This document shows positions 22,416-30,448 of a DNA stretch of 39,537 nucleotides, piece after piece. The stretch's first letter is position 1. Every line of letters starts with the position of its first letter. Source of the stretch: CAXNKG01 sp964202965 (GTDB lineage Bacteria; Acidobacteriota; Vicinamibacteria; Vicinamibacterales; UBA2999). A model generated the notes under the pieces. That model was not told where the DNA came from and made no database searches. It saw only the letters and a program-made list of their open reading frames with translations. The stretch lies in NCBI GenBank assembly GCA_964202965.1, contig CAXNKG010000028.1, forward strand, positions 1-39,537. The letters are read 5' to 3'. Both the position numbers and the translations under genes were made by a program.

Positions 22416-23108
22416 ATGCGGCGCATTCTGTGCCCGGTGATCGCCTGTCTGCTGGCCGCGCTCACGGCGTGCGGGGAGCCGTCCGCGCCGAGGCCGGATG
22501 CTGCGGATGTGATCGCCACCGCGTCGGCGCCCGCGCCTGCCGGCGTTCCGCGTCCTCGCATTGTCTTTCTGGGCGACAGCCTCACCGCCGGTCTCGGCCT
22601 GCTGAGAGAGCAGTCGGTGCCGTCACTGATTCAGGCGCAGCTGGACGCTGAGGGGTATGCGTACGAGGTGGTCAACGCGGGAGTCTCCGGCGATACATCC
22701 GCGGGCGGATTGCGCCGTCTCGACTGGGCGCTTGATGGCGACGTGGACGTCCTCGTCGTGGAACTGGGCGCCAACGACGGCCTGCGCGGCCTGCCGGTCG
22801 CCCAAATGAAAAAGAACCTCGACGAGATCATCACGCAGGCCAGGGCGCGCGGCATCACGGTGATTCTGACGGGGATGGAAGCGCCGCCGAACTACGGCCC
22901 CGCGTACACCGCGGAGTTTCGCGCGGTGTTCCGCGGTCTGGCCGACGACCACGATGTGACGTTCGTCCCCTTCTTCCTCGAGGGCGTGGCTGGGATCGCG
23001 GCGCTGAACAACTCGGACGGCATTCACCCGAACGCCGAGGGCGCGAAGGTGATCGAGCAGACCATCTGGCGGGCGCTCGAGCCCGCGCTCGAAAAATCGG
23101 ATCGATGA
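22416..23108 (+). CDS. tesA: GDSL/SGNH lysophospholipase-thioesterase (TesA-like), lipoprotein
   Basis: 230 aa. The N-terminus MRRILCPVIACLLAALTACG has a clean lipobox (LTAC, Cys19), so the enzyme is probably anchored to a membrane in the envelope, unlike soluble periplasmic E. coli TesA. SGNH blocks: FLGDSLTAGLG (Ser), GVSGDTSAGG (Gly), VVELGANDGLRG (Asn) and DGIHPNAEG (Asp-x-x-His). TesA-type enzymes hydrolyse acyl-thioesters and lysophospholipids. It overlaps ybbA by ATGA, so the two are translationally coupled. The tesA-ybbA-ybbP neighbourhood is conserved in bacteria, and the ABC pair is believed to work with this hydrolase on membrane-derived hydrophobic substrates. Confidence 0.9.
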   Translation: MRRILCPVIACLLAALTACGEPSAPRPDAADVIATASAPAPAGVPRPRIVFLGDSLTAGLGLLREQSVPSLIQAQLDAEGYAYEVVNAGVSGDTSAGGLRRLDWALDGDVDVLVVELGANDGLRGLPVAQMKKNLDEIITQARARGITVILTGMEAPPNYGPAYTAEFRAVFRGLADDHDVTFVPFFLEGVAGIAALNNSDGIHPNAEGAKVIEQTIWRALEPALEKSDR

Positions 23109-23785
23109 TCGAACTGCGCGGCGTATCCAAGACGGTCGAAAGTGGCGGCCGTCCTCTGACGATCCTCCACCCGCTCGACCTCTCGATTCCGTCGGGAAGG
23201 TTCCTGGCCATCGTCGGCCCGTCGGGCAGCGGCAAGTCGACGCTGCTCGGGCTGCTGGCGGGCCTCGACGCACCAAGCACCGGCGAGATCCTGGTTGACG
23301 GCAGCGACATCACGAGACTCGGCGAAGACGATCTCGCGCGGCTGCGCGGCGAGAAGATCGGCTTTGTGTTCCAGTTCTTCCACCTGGTCCCCTCGCTCAC
23401 CGCGTTCGAGAACATCCTCGTGCCGATGGAGATCGCGAAGCGGCGCGACGCGGTCGCTCGCGCGCGCTTGCTGCTCGACGAAGTCGGGCTGTCCGATCGT
23501 GGCCATCACTATCCGTCGCAGCTCTCGGGCGGCGAGCAGCAGCGCGTCGCCATCGCCCGCGCGCTCGCCAACGACCCACCGATCGTGCTGGCCGATGAAC
23601 CGACGGGCAATCTGGACTCGTCGACCGGACGGCACATCATGGATCTGCTGCTGAACGTCCGGCGCGCGCGCCGGTCGACGCTCGTGCTCGTGACGCACGA
23701 CGCGGAGCTGGCCTCGCTGGCCGACGCGCGATTGTCGCTGCGGGACGGGCGCCCGGTCGAGTCGCCGGTGGAGGCGCTGCGATGA
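23105..23785 (+). CDS. ybbA: ABC transporter ATPase (YbbA/LolD type)
   Basis: 226 aa. Complete ATPase: Walker A GPSGSGKST, Q-loop VFQFFHLVPSLTAFEN, signature LSGGEQQRVAIARAL, Walker B IVLADEPTG, H-loop LVTHD. The family is the MacB/LolD/YbbA group that powers MacB-like permeases by mechanotransmission rather than ordinary substrate passage. It overlaps tesA upstream and the permease downstream, each by ATGA, so the three proteins are made together. The YbbA assignment, rather than LolD, comes from the neighbours. Confidence 0.9.
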   Translation: MIELRGVSKTVESGGRPLTILHPLDLSIPSGRFLAIVGPSGSGKSTLLGLLAGLDAPSTGEILVDGSDITRLGEDDLARLRGEKIGFVFQFFHLVPSLTAFENILVPMEIAKRRDAVARARLLLDEVGLSDRGHHYPSQLSGGEQQRVAIARALANDPPIVLADEPTGNLDSSTGRHIMDLLLNVRRARRSTLVLVTHDAELASLADARLSLRDGRPVESPVEALR

Positions 23786-26340
23786 CGTTTGCGGTACGGA
23801 TGGCGCTGCGGGAGATCCGCGCGTCATGGCAGCGCCTGCTGTTCTTCTTCATCTGCATCGCGATCGGCGTCGGCTCGATCGTCGCGCTGCGGTCCCTGAT
23901 TCAGAGCGTCCGCGTGGCGCTGGCGGGGGAGGCCAGGACGCTGCTGGGCGGCGATGTCGTGGTGGCGACGAATCGCCCCTGGACGCCCGCGGTCCTCGAA
24001 AGGCTGGCGGCCGAGCAGCAGGCCGGGCGGGTGACGGCGCGGCTCGACACGGCGGAGATTCCGACGATGGTGCGTCCGGCGGATCCGGCGAATCCCGGCG
24101 CCCGCATGGTGGAGCTGAAAGGGGTCGGCCCCGAGTTTCCCTTCTACGGCGAGCTCACGCTCCGCGACGGCCGGTATGCGCACGCGATGCTGTCCGGCCG
24201 CGGCGCGCTCGTGCGTCCCGAACTGCTGGCGCAGTTCAATCTCGAGGTCGGCGACGCGATTCAGATCGGCTCCGCGCCGTTCGAGATTCGCGGCGTCATC
24301 ACAGCCGAGCCGGGACGCAGGATTGGCGCCTTTACCCTCGGCCCGCGCGTCATCATCGACGGCGCCGATCTTGCCGCCACGGGCTTGATGACGTTTGGCA
24401 GCCGCATCTCGTACCAGCAACTGCTGCGCGTGCCGGATCCGGTGGCCGCTGATGTGGCCGAGGAGCTGCGCGAGGCGTTCGCCAACGAGTTCGTCAACGT
24501 GCGGTGGTACCGCCGGACCGAAGATCAGATGGGAGAGAACCTCACGCGGGCTGAGAACTATCTCAGCCTGGTGGGTCTGGTCGTCCTCATCCTCGGTGGC
24601 ATCGGCGTGTCGAGCGTCATGCGCGTGTTCGTGCAGCAGAAGGTCCGCAGCATCGCGATTCTCAAGTGCATCGGCAGCAGCTCGCGGCAGGTGCTCGCTA
24701 TCTACATGACGCAGGTACTCGTGCTCGGCATCGCGGGCAGCATCCTGGGCGTGGCCATGGCGGCCGCGGTCATCGCCGCGGTGCCGTCTTTTGTCGGCGA
24801 TCTGGTGGCGCTGATGAAGGTCGACTTCGGGCTGACCGCGTCGGCCGTGCTGCAAGGACTGGCCATCGGCCTCCTGGTGTCGATGCTGTTCTCATTCGTG
24901 CCGCTGCTCGAAGTCCGGCACGTCAAGCCGTCGCTCCTGCTCCGGCAGGACATCCCGCATCCGGCCGGCATCGACTGGGTGAAATGGGGTGTGGCGGCGG
25001 CGGTGGGGGCTGCGCTCGTCGCCGTGGCGGCGTGGCAGGCCGGCTCGGTCGAAGTCGGGCTGATGCTTGCGGGCGGCTTCGTCGCGACCGCCGTCATCCT
25101 GAATCTGGTGGGCGCGGGCCTGGTGCGCGCGGTGCAGCCGCTGCGCTACTCGAAGTCCTTCGCGCTGCGTCACGCGGTCCTGCATATCGCGCGGCCGGGA
25201 AACCAGACGCGTGTCATCCTGCTCGCGGTCGGCCTCGGCGCGTTCTTCATTCTGGGCGTCCGCAGCCTCCAGATGAACCTGCTGCGCGACTTTACGATTC
25301 AGGCCGGGCCGAACGCACCCGACATGTTCCTGATCGACATCCAGCAGGATCAGCGCGCGCCGCTCGCCGCGTTCCTGGATGCGTCCAATGGCGCGATCGC
25401 CGGTCCGAAGATCATTCCGACCCTGCGCGCCCGCGTGGTAGGTGTCCGCGGGCAGGACATGGACCTCGACAGCTACGAGCAGACGCGCGGCCGCGGCCTC
25501 GCGCGTGAATATACGGTGACCTACCGCTCGCAGCTCGAATCGAACGAGCAAGTGATTGACGGCGTCTGGTGGGGCGATGCGCCGTACACCGGGCCGGAAG
25601 TGTCGATCGAGGAGCGCTTTTTCGATCCGGATGACGACGGCAACTTCCGCCTGGGCTCGAGGATTCAGGTGGGCGATGAGATGCGGTTCGACGTGCTGGG
25701 CCGCGTCATCACCGCGCGGGTGGCCAGCGTCCGGCGTGTCGACTGGCAGGACTTCCGGGCCGGCGGCTTCATGTTCGTGTTCCGTCCGGGCACCTTCGAG
25801 GGGGCGCCTCACACGTACATCGCCGCGTTGCGTGGGCCGGTGGAGGCGGGTGCGCGGGCCGCCATGCAGGCGGAGCTCGTGCGCGACTATCCGAATGTCT
25901 CCGCGATCGACCTGCGCGAGATTCTCCAGACCATCCAGACCGTCGTGACGAACGTCACGCTCGCGATCTCGGTCGTCGGCCTGCTCGTGCTCGTGAGCGG
26001 AGGCCTGATCCTCGTCGGCGCGGTCTCGATGACGAAATTCCGGCGCGTCTACGAAGCGGCAATCCTGAAAACCCTCGGCGCCAGCGGAAAACTCATCGCC
26101 GCCATGCTGGTCCTCGAATACGGCGTGCTTGGCGCCATTGCCGGCACCGTCGGCGCGCTCGGCGCGATCGCGCTGAGCTGGGGAGTGGCGCGGTTCGCGC
26201 TCGAACTGCCGTGGGAGCCGGCGCCCGGGCTGACCATTGGCGGCATCATCGCGACATCGCTCCTCGTCGCGACCATCGGTGTCGTCGCCAGCATCGACGT
26301 CCTGCGCCACAAGCCGCTTGCGACCCTCCGTGCTGAATAG
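23782..26340 (+). CDS. ybbP: MacB/FtsX-like ABC permease (YbbP type)
   Basis: 852 aa, slightly longer than E. coli YbbP. Layout: N-terminal membrane helix (LLFFFICIAIGVGSIVALRS), periplasmic domain (to about residue 255, including the GGDVVVATNRPWTP type start), an FtsX core of three helices (VGLVVLILGGIGVSSVMRVF; VLGIAGSILGVAMAAAVIAA), middle helices near 405-490, a second periplasmic domain, and a C-terminal FtsX core (LAISVVGLLVLVSGGLILVG, LGAIAGTVGALGAIALSWGV). That is the ten-helix YbbP plan with two FtsX domains. With YbbA and TesA it likely forms an inner-membrane machine that extracts hydrophobic compounds for hydrolysis. Confidence 0.88.
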   Translation: MTFAVRMALREIRASWQRLLFFFICIAIGVGSIVALRSLIQSVRVALAGEARTLLGGDVVVATNRPWTPAVLERLAAEQQAGRVTARLDTAEIPTMVRPADPANPGARMVELKGVGPEFPFYGELTLRDGRYAHAMLSGRGALVRPELLAQFNLEVGDAIQIGSAPFEIRGVITAEPGRRIGAFTLGPRVIIDGADLAATGLMTFGSRISYQQLLRVPDPVAADVAEELREAFANEFVNVRWYRRTEDQMGENLTRAENYLSLVGLVVLILGGIGVSSVMRVFVQQKVRSIAILKCIGSSSRQVLAIYMTQVLVLGIAGSILGVAMAAAVIAAVPSFVGDLVALMKVDFGLTASAVLQGLAIGLLVSMLFSFVPLLEVRHVKPSLLLRQDIPHPAGIDWVKWGVAAAVGAALVAVAAWQAGSVEVGLMLAGGFVATAVILNLVGAGLVRAVQPLRYSKSFALRHAVLHIARPGNQTRVILLAVGLGAFFILGVRSLQMNLLRDFTIQAGPNAPDMFLIDIQQDQRAPLAAFLDASNGAIAGPKIIPTLRARVVGVRGQDMDLDSYEQTRGRGLAREYTVTYRSQLESNEQVIDGVWWGDAPYTGPEVSIEERFFDPDDDGNFRLGSRIQVGDEMRFDVLGRVITARVASVRRVDWQDFRAGGFMFVFRPGTFEGAPHTYIAALRGPVEAGARAAMQAELVRDYPNVSAIDLREILQTIQTVVTNVTLAISVVGLLVLVSGGLILVGAVSMTKFRRVYEAAILKTLGASGKLIAAMLVLEYGVLGAIAGTVGALGAIALSWGVARFALELPWEPAPGLTIGGIIATSLLVATIGVVASIDVLRHKPLATLRAE

Positions 26341-26370
26341 ATAAGATCATTGGATCCGGAGCCCAGATAG

Positions 26371-26709
26371 ATGAATCTAGAGAGCTACAGAGTCTCACTC
26401 CTTCAGAAGCGGGCCGAGCTGGTCGGCGGGGCGGCGGGCAAGCCGCTCCAGTGGTCGATGGAGAACAATTCCGGACGCCAGGGCGACATGGCGGACCAGG
26501 CCAGTGGCACCAACGAGGTGCACATTCACCTCAAGCTCAAGCAGACCGACGCGAAGATCCTGCAGGCGATCGAGGAAGCGCTCCAGCGTCTCGAGGAGGG
26601 CAGCTACGGCGCCTGCCGTGAGTGCGGCGAGCCGATCGCCGAGGCGCGGCTGGACGCCATTCCGTGGACGCGCAAGTGCATCGCGTGCAAGGAAAAGGAA
26701 AAGGCGTAA
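26371..26709 (+). CDS. DksA/TraR family zinc-finger protein
   Basis: 112 aa. N-terminal coiled-coil region (about residues 1-75: LLQKRAELVGG, ILQAIEEALQRLEEG), then the Cys4 zinc finger YGACRECGEPI with the second pair CIAC (C-x2-C-x17-C-x2-C). DksA/TraR proteins enter the RNA polymerase secondary channel and tune initiation, often with ppGpp. It lacks the DxxDxA coiled-coil tip of classic DksA (here MADQASGTN), so it is better seen as a DksA-like family member than DksA itself. It sits 30 bp after ybbP and 9 bp before the ferritin-like gene; an operon is likely. Confidence 0.85.
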   Translation: MNLESYRVSLLQKRAELVGGAAGKPLQWSMENNSGRQGDMADQASGTNEVHIHLKLKQTDAKILQAIEEALQRLEEGSYGACRECGEPIAEARLDAIPWTRKCIACKEKEKA

Positions 26710-26718
26710 GCGACAGAC

Positions 26719-27225
26719 GTGAAACAGGACGAACTGCAGCAGATCCTGACGGCGTTCGCGGCCGACCGCGCCGCGATCCTCCACCGGCACGAAGCCGGTG
26801 CCCGTGTCGTCAGCCATTACGACTTCAACAACGCGTATCAGTACATCATCAGCCGCGAGGAGACGCATCTCAAGTGGCTGCAGGCCGCGCTGGCCGAGTT
26901 CACGGCGGTCCTGCCGCCACCCTCGTCGCCACTGGCGGTGCCCGAGCTGCCCACGTCGCGCAAGACGCCAGCCCCCGGGGCCTTCCGGGCGATTCTCGAC
27001 GACGATGCAACGCAGCTGGCGGTCTTCGTCGAACGCTGGACCCGACGTGTGGAGACGATGACCCACGCGCGCCACCGGCTTCTGCTGAACGTCATCCTGG
27101 GCGAGTCGCGCGAGCACCAGCGCCTGTTCGAACAGGCAGCCGCGGGGCTCGAAGATCTGCTCGGCAGGCGCACGGGCGGCGTCGCGCGACAGGGCAACGT
27201 CCTGCCTGTCAGGTGGATGGAGTGA
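26719..27225 (+). CDS. Ferritin-like (four-helix) domain protein
   Basis: 168 aa from GTG 26719. Helices with ferritin-type metal ligands: YQYIISREETHLKWLQAALA (E-x-x-H) and later LNVILGESREHQRLFEQAAA (E-x-x-x-x-H spacing), with a Pro-rich linker at about residues 65-90 (LPPPSSPLAVPELPTSRKTP). This fits a di-iron or rubrerythrin-like bundle, although the ligand set is incomplete by eye. Possible roles are metal storage or peroxide defence. It is 9 bp downstream of the DksA-like gene, consistent with a stress-linked pair. Its end faces folK across a heptamer repeat array. Confidence 0.6.
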   Translation: MKQDELQQILTAFAADRAAILHRHEAGARVVSHYDFNNAYQYIISREETHLKWLQAALAEFTAVLPPPSSPLAVPELPTSRKTPAPGAFRAILDDDATQLAVFVERWTRRVETMTHARHRLLLNVILGESREHQRLFEQAAAGLEDLLGRRTGGVARQGNVLPVRWME

Positions 27226-27233
27226 GCCGGTCG

Positions 27234-27282
<49 letters not shown>

Positions 27283-27297
27283 AATAGGCCCTGCCGC

Positions 27298-27777
27298 CTA
27301 CCGATTGGCCCCGAGCTTCGCCCGCAACGCCCCCACCGAGAGGCCTGTCACCGGGTCCGTCCAATCGGCCGCAAGTTCGGCCAGCGGCTCGAGGACAAAC
27401 TGCCGTTCACGGAACCGGGGATGCGGGACGACGATGTCCGGTTCATCAATCGCCAAGTCGCCATAGAGGATGAGATCGAGATCGAGTGTCCGCGGCGCAT
27501 TGGGGGTGGAGCGGACGCGACCGAACCGCCGTTCCACATCGAGGAGCGCGTCAAGCAGCGCGCGCGGCACGAGTGTCGTGACACCAGTCGCGGCGGCATT
27601 GAGGAATCGAGGCTGGTCGGTCAGTCCAATGGGAGCAGTGTCGTAGAATGCCGACACGCGTACGGCGTGGAGGTGAACAGAAAGCGCGGCGACGGCCTCG
27701 CGAAGAGTCCGCTCGCGGTCACCCAGGTTGCTACCCAGAGCGACCGCGACGCGAGTCCCGGCGCCAGCAGCTACCAA
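27298..27777 (-). CDS. folK: 2-amino-4-hydroxy-6-hydroxymethyldihydropteridine diphosphokinase
   Basis: 159 aa, usual HPPK length. Transfers pyrophosphate from ATP to the pterin in folate synthesis. Motifs: VAVALGSNLGDRERTL, TAPIGLTDQPRFLNAA, ERRFGRVRSTPNAPRTLDLD (pterin/ATP/Mg site RTLDLDLILYGD) and VPHPRFRERQFVLEPLAEL. The start is TTG 27777: an in-frame TAG lies directly before it and no ATG or GTG occurs before the core. That TTG lies inside a heptamer repeat (27771-27798) and has no clear Shine-Dalgarno, so translation may be weak. No other folate gene is close. Confidence 0.93.
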   Translation of the reverse strand: MVAAGAGTRVAVALGSNLGDRERTLREAVAALSVHLHAVRVSAFYDTAPIGLTDQPRFLNAAATGVTTLVPRALLDALLDVERRFGRVRSTPNAPRTLDLDLILYGDLAIDEPDIVVPHPRFRERQFVLEPLAELAADWTDPVTGLSVGALRAKLGANR

Positions 27778-27798
27778 CTACCGACTACCAACTACCGA
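27771..27798. repeat. Heptamer tandem repeat, (CTACCAA/CTACCGA)4 over the folK start
   Basis: Four 7-bp units alternating CTACCAA and CTACCGA, then CCACC. On the folK strand they read TTGGTAG/TCGGTAG; the first supplies the TTG start codon and the TAG directly upstream. The core GGTAG is shared with the array at 27234 and the degenerate one at 37624. Confidence 0.85.
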
Positions 27799-27844
27799 CC
27801 ACCATGACGAGTGAGCCGATGACCAGCGTCTTCTTTATGGAGGG

Positions 27845-29581
27845 TTAATTACCGGCGCCGGCGTTGATCGACGTAATGCCGCCGCCGCGGTTGGCCGGCG
27901 CTTCCTGCACGCGCTGGTAGTCGACCAGGGCGCGGCGATAGTCGAGGAGCGCGCGCAGCTCGGAGTTCTGCGCGGTCGCCAGGTCGCGCTGTGCCTGGAC
28001 GACGAAGAAATTGGTCGAGAGGCCGACCTCGAACCGGCTCTGTTCCGCCCCGAGCCGCGTCTCCGCCAGTTCGCGCGCGACGGCCGCGGCCTCGTACCGC
28101 TTCAAGCCGTTCTCCACCTGAAGCGCCGCATTGGTGACGTCGGTGGCCACCTGCAGCTCGAGCGCCCTGAGCTGCGCCGTCGACTGGCTGAGCTGGATGC
28201 GGGCGCGCGCGTAGTTGGCATCCGCGGCGCTGCCGCCAATCGGATACGACATGTTCAGCTGTACGTTCCAGATGGGGTAGTCGCGGCCGCTGAGCGTACG
28301 CAGGGCGTCCGAGTACCCGCCGGGCACCGTGCCGACGATCGTGCTGCCCAGGCCGCTGCCCTGGCGGATGAACTGCGTGCCGCCGAGGCCCTGCGCCCCG
28401 TAGCTCGTCACGAGCTCGAGGTCGGGCAGCGTCTGGTTGCGCATGAAGCGCATGGTCGTGTCGTTCGCCTGGATCTGCCGGCGCGCCTGCTCCAGGTCCG
28501 TACGGTTGTCCAGCGCCTTGCGGACCGCGCCTTCCACGTCGAAGAGCTCCGGCGCGAAGACCGGACGATCGGCGGGATTGATCGACGAGCGCCAGAGCGG
28601 GTCGTCGGTGCCGTTGACGATCAGCCGCTTGAGCGCGAGTTCCGAAGTGCGCCAGGTCGCCTCGGCCTGGGCGAGCGCCTGGCGGCGCGTCGCGGCCTCC
28701 GCCTGCGCCTGCACCACATCGAGCGGCGCCATCGTGCCGATCTCCACCCGGGTCTGGTTGTCTTCGACGAGTTTCTCCGCCAGCGCCAGCGATCCGCGCA
28801 CGACCTCGACGGCCTCAATGGCGTAGAGCAGCTCCCAGTAGGCGTTGCGGACCGAGGCCAGCGTCGTGGCGATCGTTCCGCGCAGCTGAATCTCGGAAAT
28901 CTCACGATTGATCGCCGTGACCCGAAGCTGCTGCCGGTTGTTGTCGATGAGGAACCCGCGCAGCAGCGGCTGGGTGTACACGAGGTTGAAGTTCGAGGTG
29001 AATGTCGGGTTGAAGTTGGCGAAGATGTTCGACGTGACCTGCTTGCGATTGCTGAAATTGAACAGGACGTCGCCGCCGAACTTCGGCAGCAGCTGCGAGA
29101 TGCCCGCGTTGTAGTCGGTCGTGTCGTTCTGGACGATATTGCCGCCGTTCAGCTGGTTGGTGGGCGGCTGCACGATCGCGCGCTGGTTGAACTGCGAGGT
29201 GGCCAGGGGCTGATACGCGGCGCGGATACGCGCGATGTTCAGGTCGAAGGTCTGCGGGTTGAGCCGTTCCACAGCCAGCTCGAGATTGCGCTCCAGCGCG
29301 CGCGTCGTCGCCTCCTGGAGCGTCAGGTCGACCTGCGTGCCGGCGGCCGAAGGCGTCGCGGTCGGCCGGGTCTGCTCCGCGTCGGCGCGGGCGGCGACGA
29401 ACTGCTGCGCGGCGACGCGCGCGATGCCATCGAGGCGCGACTGCTCTGATGGCTGCTGCCGGGCGGCCAGCCCCTGCCCGGCGACGGCTATCGCGACGGC
29501 GATAGCGGCGTATCGGGCGGCGTCTCGTATTCCGCGCGGGCTACGGGCGGATCTCGCGAAGGGAACAGCACGGAATGTCAT
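27845..29581 (-). CDS. TolC-family outer-membrane efflux protein
   Basis: 578 aa from ATG 29581. Signal peptide in the first ~42 residues (YAAIAVAIAVAGQGLAARQ). Two homologous outer-membrane efflux repeats follow: the first begins LTLQEATTRALERNLELAVE, with a strand region (SQFNQRAIVQPPTN) and a long helix LASVRNAYWELLYAIEAVEV; the second has VQLNMSYPIGGSAADANYAR and VGLSTNFFVVQAQRDLATAQ. TolC trimers form the outer-membrane barrel and periplasmic tunnel of tripartite exporters. No inner-membrane pump or adaptor gene is adjacent. The gene lies 27 bp downstream of the Spy-like gene, same strand, so it is probably in the same transcript and under its ECF-like promoter. Confidence 0.9.
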   Translation of the reverse strand: MTFRAVPFARSARSPRGIRDAARYAAIAVAIAVAGQGLAARQQPSEQSRLDGIARVAAQQFVAARADAEQTRPTATPSAAGTQVDLTLQEATTRALERNLELAVERLNPQTFDLNIARIRAAYQPLATSQFNQRAIVQPPTNQLNGGNIVQNDTTDYNAGISQLLPKFGGDVLFNFSNRKQVTSNIFANFNPTFTSNFNLVYTQPLLRGFLIDNNRQQLRVTAINREISEIQLRGTIATTLASVRNAYWELLYAIEAVEVVRGSLALAEKLVEDNQTRVEIGTMAPLDVVQAQAEAATRRQALAQAEATWRTSELALKRLIVNGTDDPLWRSSINPADRPVFAPELFDVEGAVRKALDNRTDLEQARRQIQANDTTMRFMRNQTLPDLELVTSYGAQGLGGTQFIRQGSGLGSTIVGTVPGGYSDALRTLSGRDYPIWNVQLNMSYPIGGSAADANYARARIQLSQSTAQLRALELQVATDVTNAALQVENGLKRYEAAAVARELAETRLGAEQSRFEVGLSTNFFVVQAQRDLATAQNSELRALLDYRRALVDYQRVQEAPANRGGGITSINAGAGN

Positions 29582-29608
29582 GAGCAGTTCTGGTCGAGAG
29601 GGGGTCGC

Positions 29609-30061
29609 TTACCGCTGCTGACGATTCGGCGTCCGGTCCCGGTTTCGCTGGTTCTCTTCAGCCAGTGCGGTGAATTTCGCCCACTGGTCCGCGGTCAGCG
29701 CCCGGCGCATCCGCAGCAGCATCATCGTCCGCGTCTTATTGACCTCGCCGCGCGCGATTTCAACCACGCCGACATGCTGCATCACGGTGGCGTCGTCGCC
29801 AGTTTCGATGAACTGCTCGAGCTGGTCCTCCGCCTTGTCGAGCGCCCGCATGCGCTCGCGCAGCGTCGGCTGGGTCTTCTGGAATATCGATTCGAGCCGG
29901 GCGCTCTGCTCGTTGGTAAGGCTCAGTTCCCCGCGGAACCGCTCGTCCTGCCACCATTTGCCGCGTTGGGCGAAGGCGGGCCCGGCGCACACGGTCAGCA
30001 GGACCAGAGCCGCGATGCACTGGACGGTTGCCCTCAGGATCAGGTTTTTCGAGACTTTCAT
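29609..30061 (-). CDS. Spy/CpxP-like periplasmic protein
   Basis: 150 aa, signal peptide (CIAALVLLTVCAGPAFAQ), then an all-helical domain typical of Spy/CpxP/ZraP: LSLTNEQSARLESIFQKTQP (first LTxxQ-like motif), LDKAEDQLEQFIE, and MRRALTADQWAKFTALAEEN (second LTxxQ motif), with a basic Gln/Arg/Asn-rich tail. Known members are periplasmic ATP-independent chaperones, stress-signalling inhibitors or zinc binders, and are classic envelope-stress genes. Upstream lies the GTAAACA-N16-CGTATT element, and tolC follows. Divergent from the sigma-54-controlled gene at 30191. The start is supported by the signal peptide. Confidence 0.8.
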   Translation of the reverse strand: MKVSKNLILRATVQCIAALVLLTVCAGPAFAQRGKWWQDERFRGELSLTNEQSARLESIFQKTQPTLRERMRALDKAEDQLEQFIETGDDATVMQHVGVVEIARGEVNKTRTMMLLRMRRALTADQWAKFTALAEENQRNRDRTPNRQQR

Positions 30062-30076
30062 GGATAACTGCCTGAG

Positions 30077-30105
30077 AATACGGTCAGGCTCCGGTGGCTG
30101 TTTAC
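30077..30105 (-). promoter_or_regulatory. ECF-type promoter candidate before the Spy-like/tolC operon
   Basis: Minus strand: GTAAACA at 30105..30099, 16-base spacer, CGTATT at 30082..30077. Boxes and spacing are identical to 2506..2478. The predicted start of transcription is about 8 bases before the ATG at 30061, a very short leader. Confidence 0.55.
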
Positions 30106-30142
30106 TGCCCTGGCTTCAATTGACCACGAATCATAGCGTGTC

Positions 30143-30158
30143 TGGCACGTCGCTTGCT
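30143..30158 (+). promoter_or_regulatory. Sigma-54 (RpoN) promoter, full consensus
   Basis: TGGCACGTCGCTTGCT matches TGGCACG-N4-TTGCW at every defined position, with GG and GC at -24/-12. Transcription would start near 30169, about 22 bases before ATG 30191, with GGAGGAG in between. A CCTGA-N8-TCAGG dyad at 30071-30088 could be an activator site, though it overlaps the divergent promoter. Confidence 0.8.
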
Positions 30159-30190
30159 CCCGGCCTGGACAGCGCGACGGAGGAGACGGA

Positions 30191-30442
30191 ATGAGACGAA
30201 TTGGCGCGGTTCTGCTCGCACTGGGATTGCTCGCCGCGGGGGTCGTCCTTGCGGCGCAACAGGGGTTTACCGTCCGGGGGCGAATCGGAGCCACGGATCA
30301 GGAGGCTCAGGAGGGGTATTTCGCGGTCGATAACCAGACGATGATCGTCGTGAAGCCCGGTAGCGATCTCCACGGGTACCTGCGATCGCGGGTGGGTCAG
30401 CGGGTACGGATTTCGATCGAGCCCGAATCGGGATCCCAGTAG
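30191..30442 (+). CDS. Small secreted beta-rich protein under sigma-54 control, function unknown
   Basis: 83 aa, ATG preceded by a strong GGAGGAGACGG site. Signal peptide MRRIGAVLLALGLLAAGVVL, cleaved near AAQQG, leaves about 60 residues: FTVRGRIGATDQEAQEGYFA, DNQTMIVVKPGSDLHGYLRS, VGQRVRISIEPE. The alternating pattern suggests four or five strands, perhaps a small OB-like barrel. No family recognised. It is a single-gene unit: divergent from the Spy-like gene and convergent with ispH across a repeat. The full-consensus sigma-54 promoter means its expression needs an enhancer-binding activator; two are encoded in the window, but no direct link is shown. Confidence 0.75.
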   Translation: MRRIGAVLLALGLLAAGVVLAAQQGFTVRGRIGATDQEAQEGYFAVDNQTMIVVKPGSDLHGYLRSRVGQRVRISIEPESGSQ

Positions 30443-30448
30443 AACTTC

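Noticed and set aside
27804..27848. 14-codon plus-strand frame (MTSEPMTSVFFMEG) between folK and tolC
   Set aside because: Too short, overlaps the tolC stop, no ribosome-binding site or homology cue.
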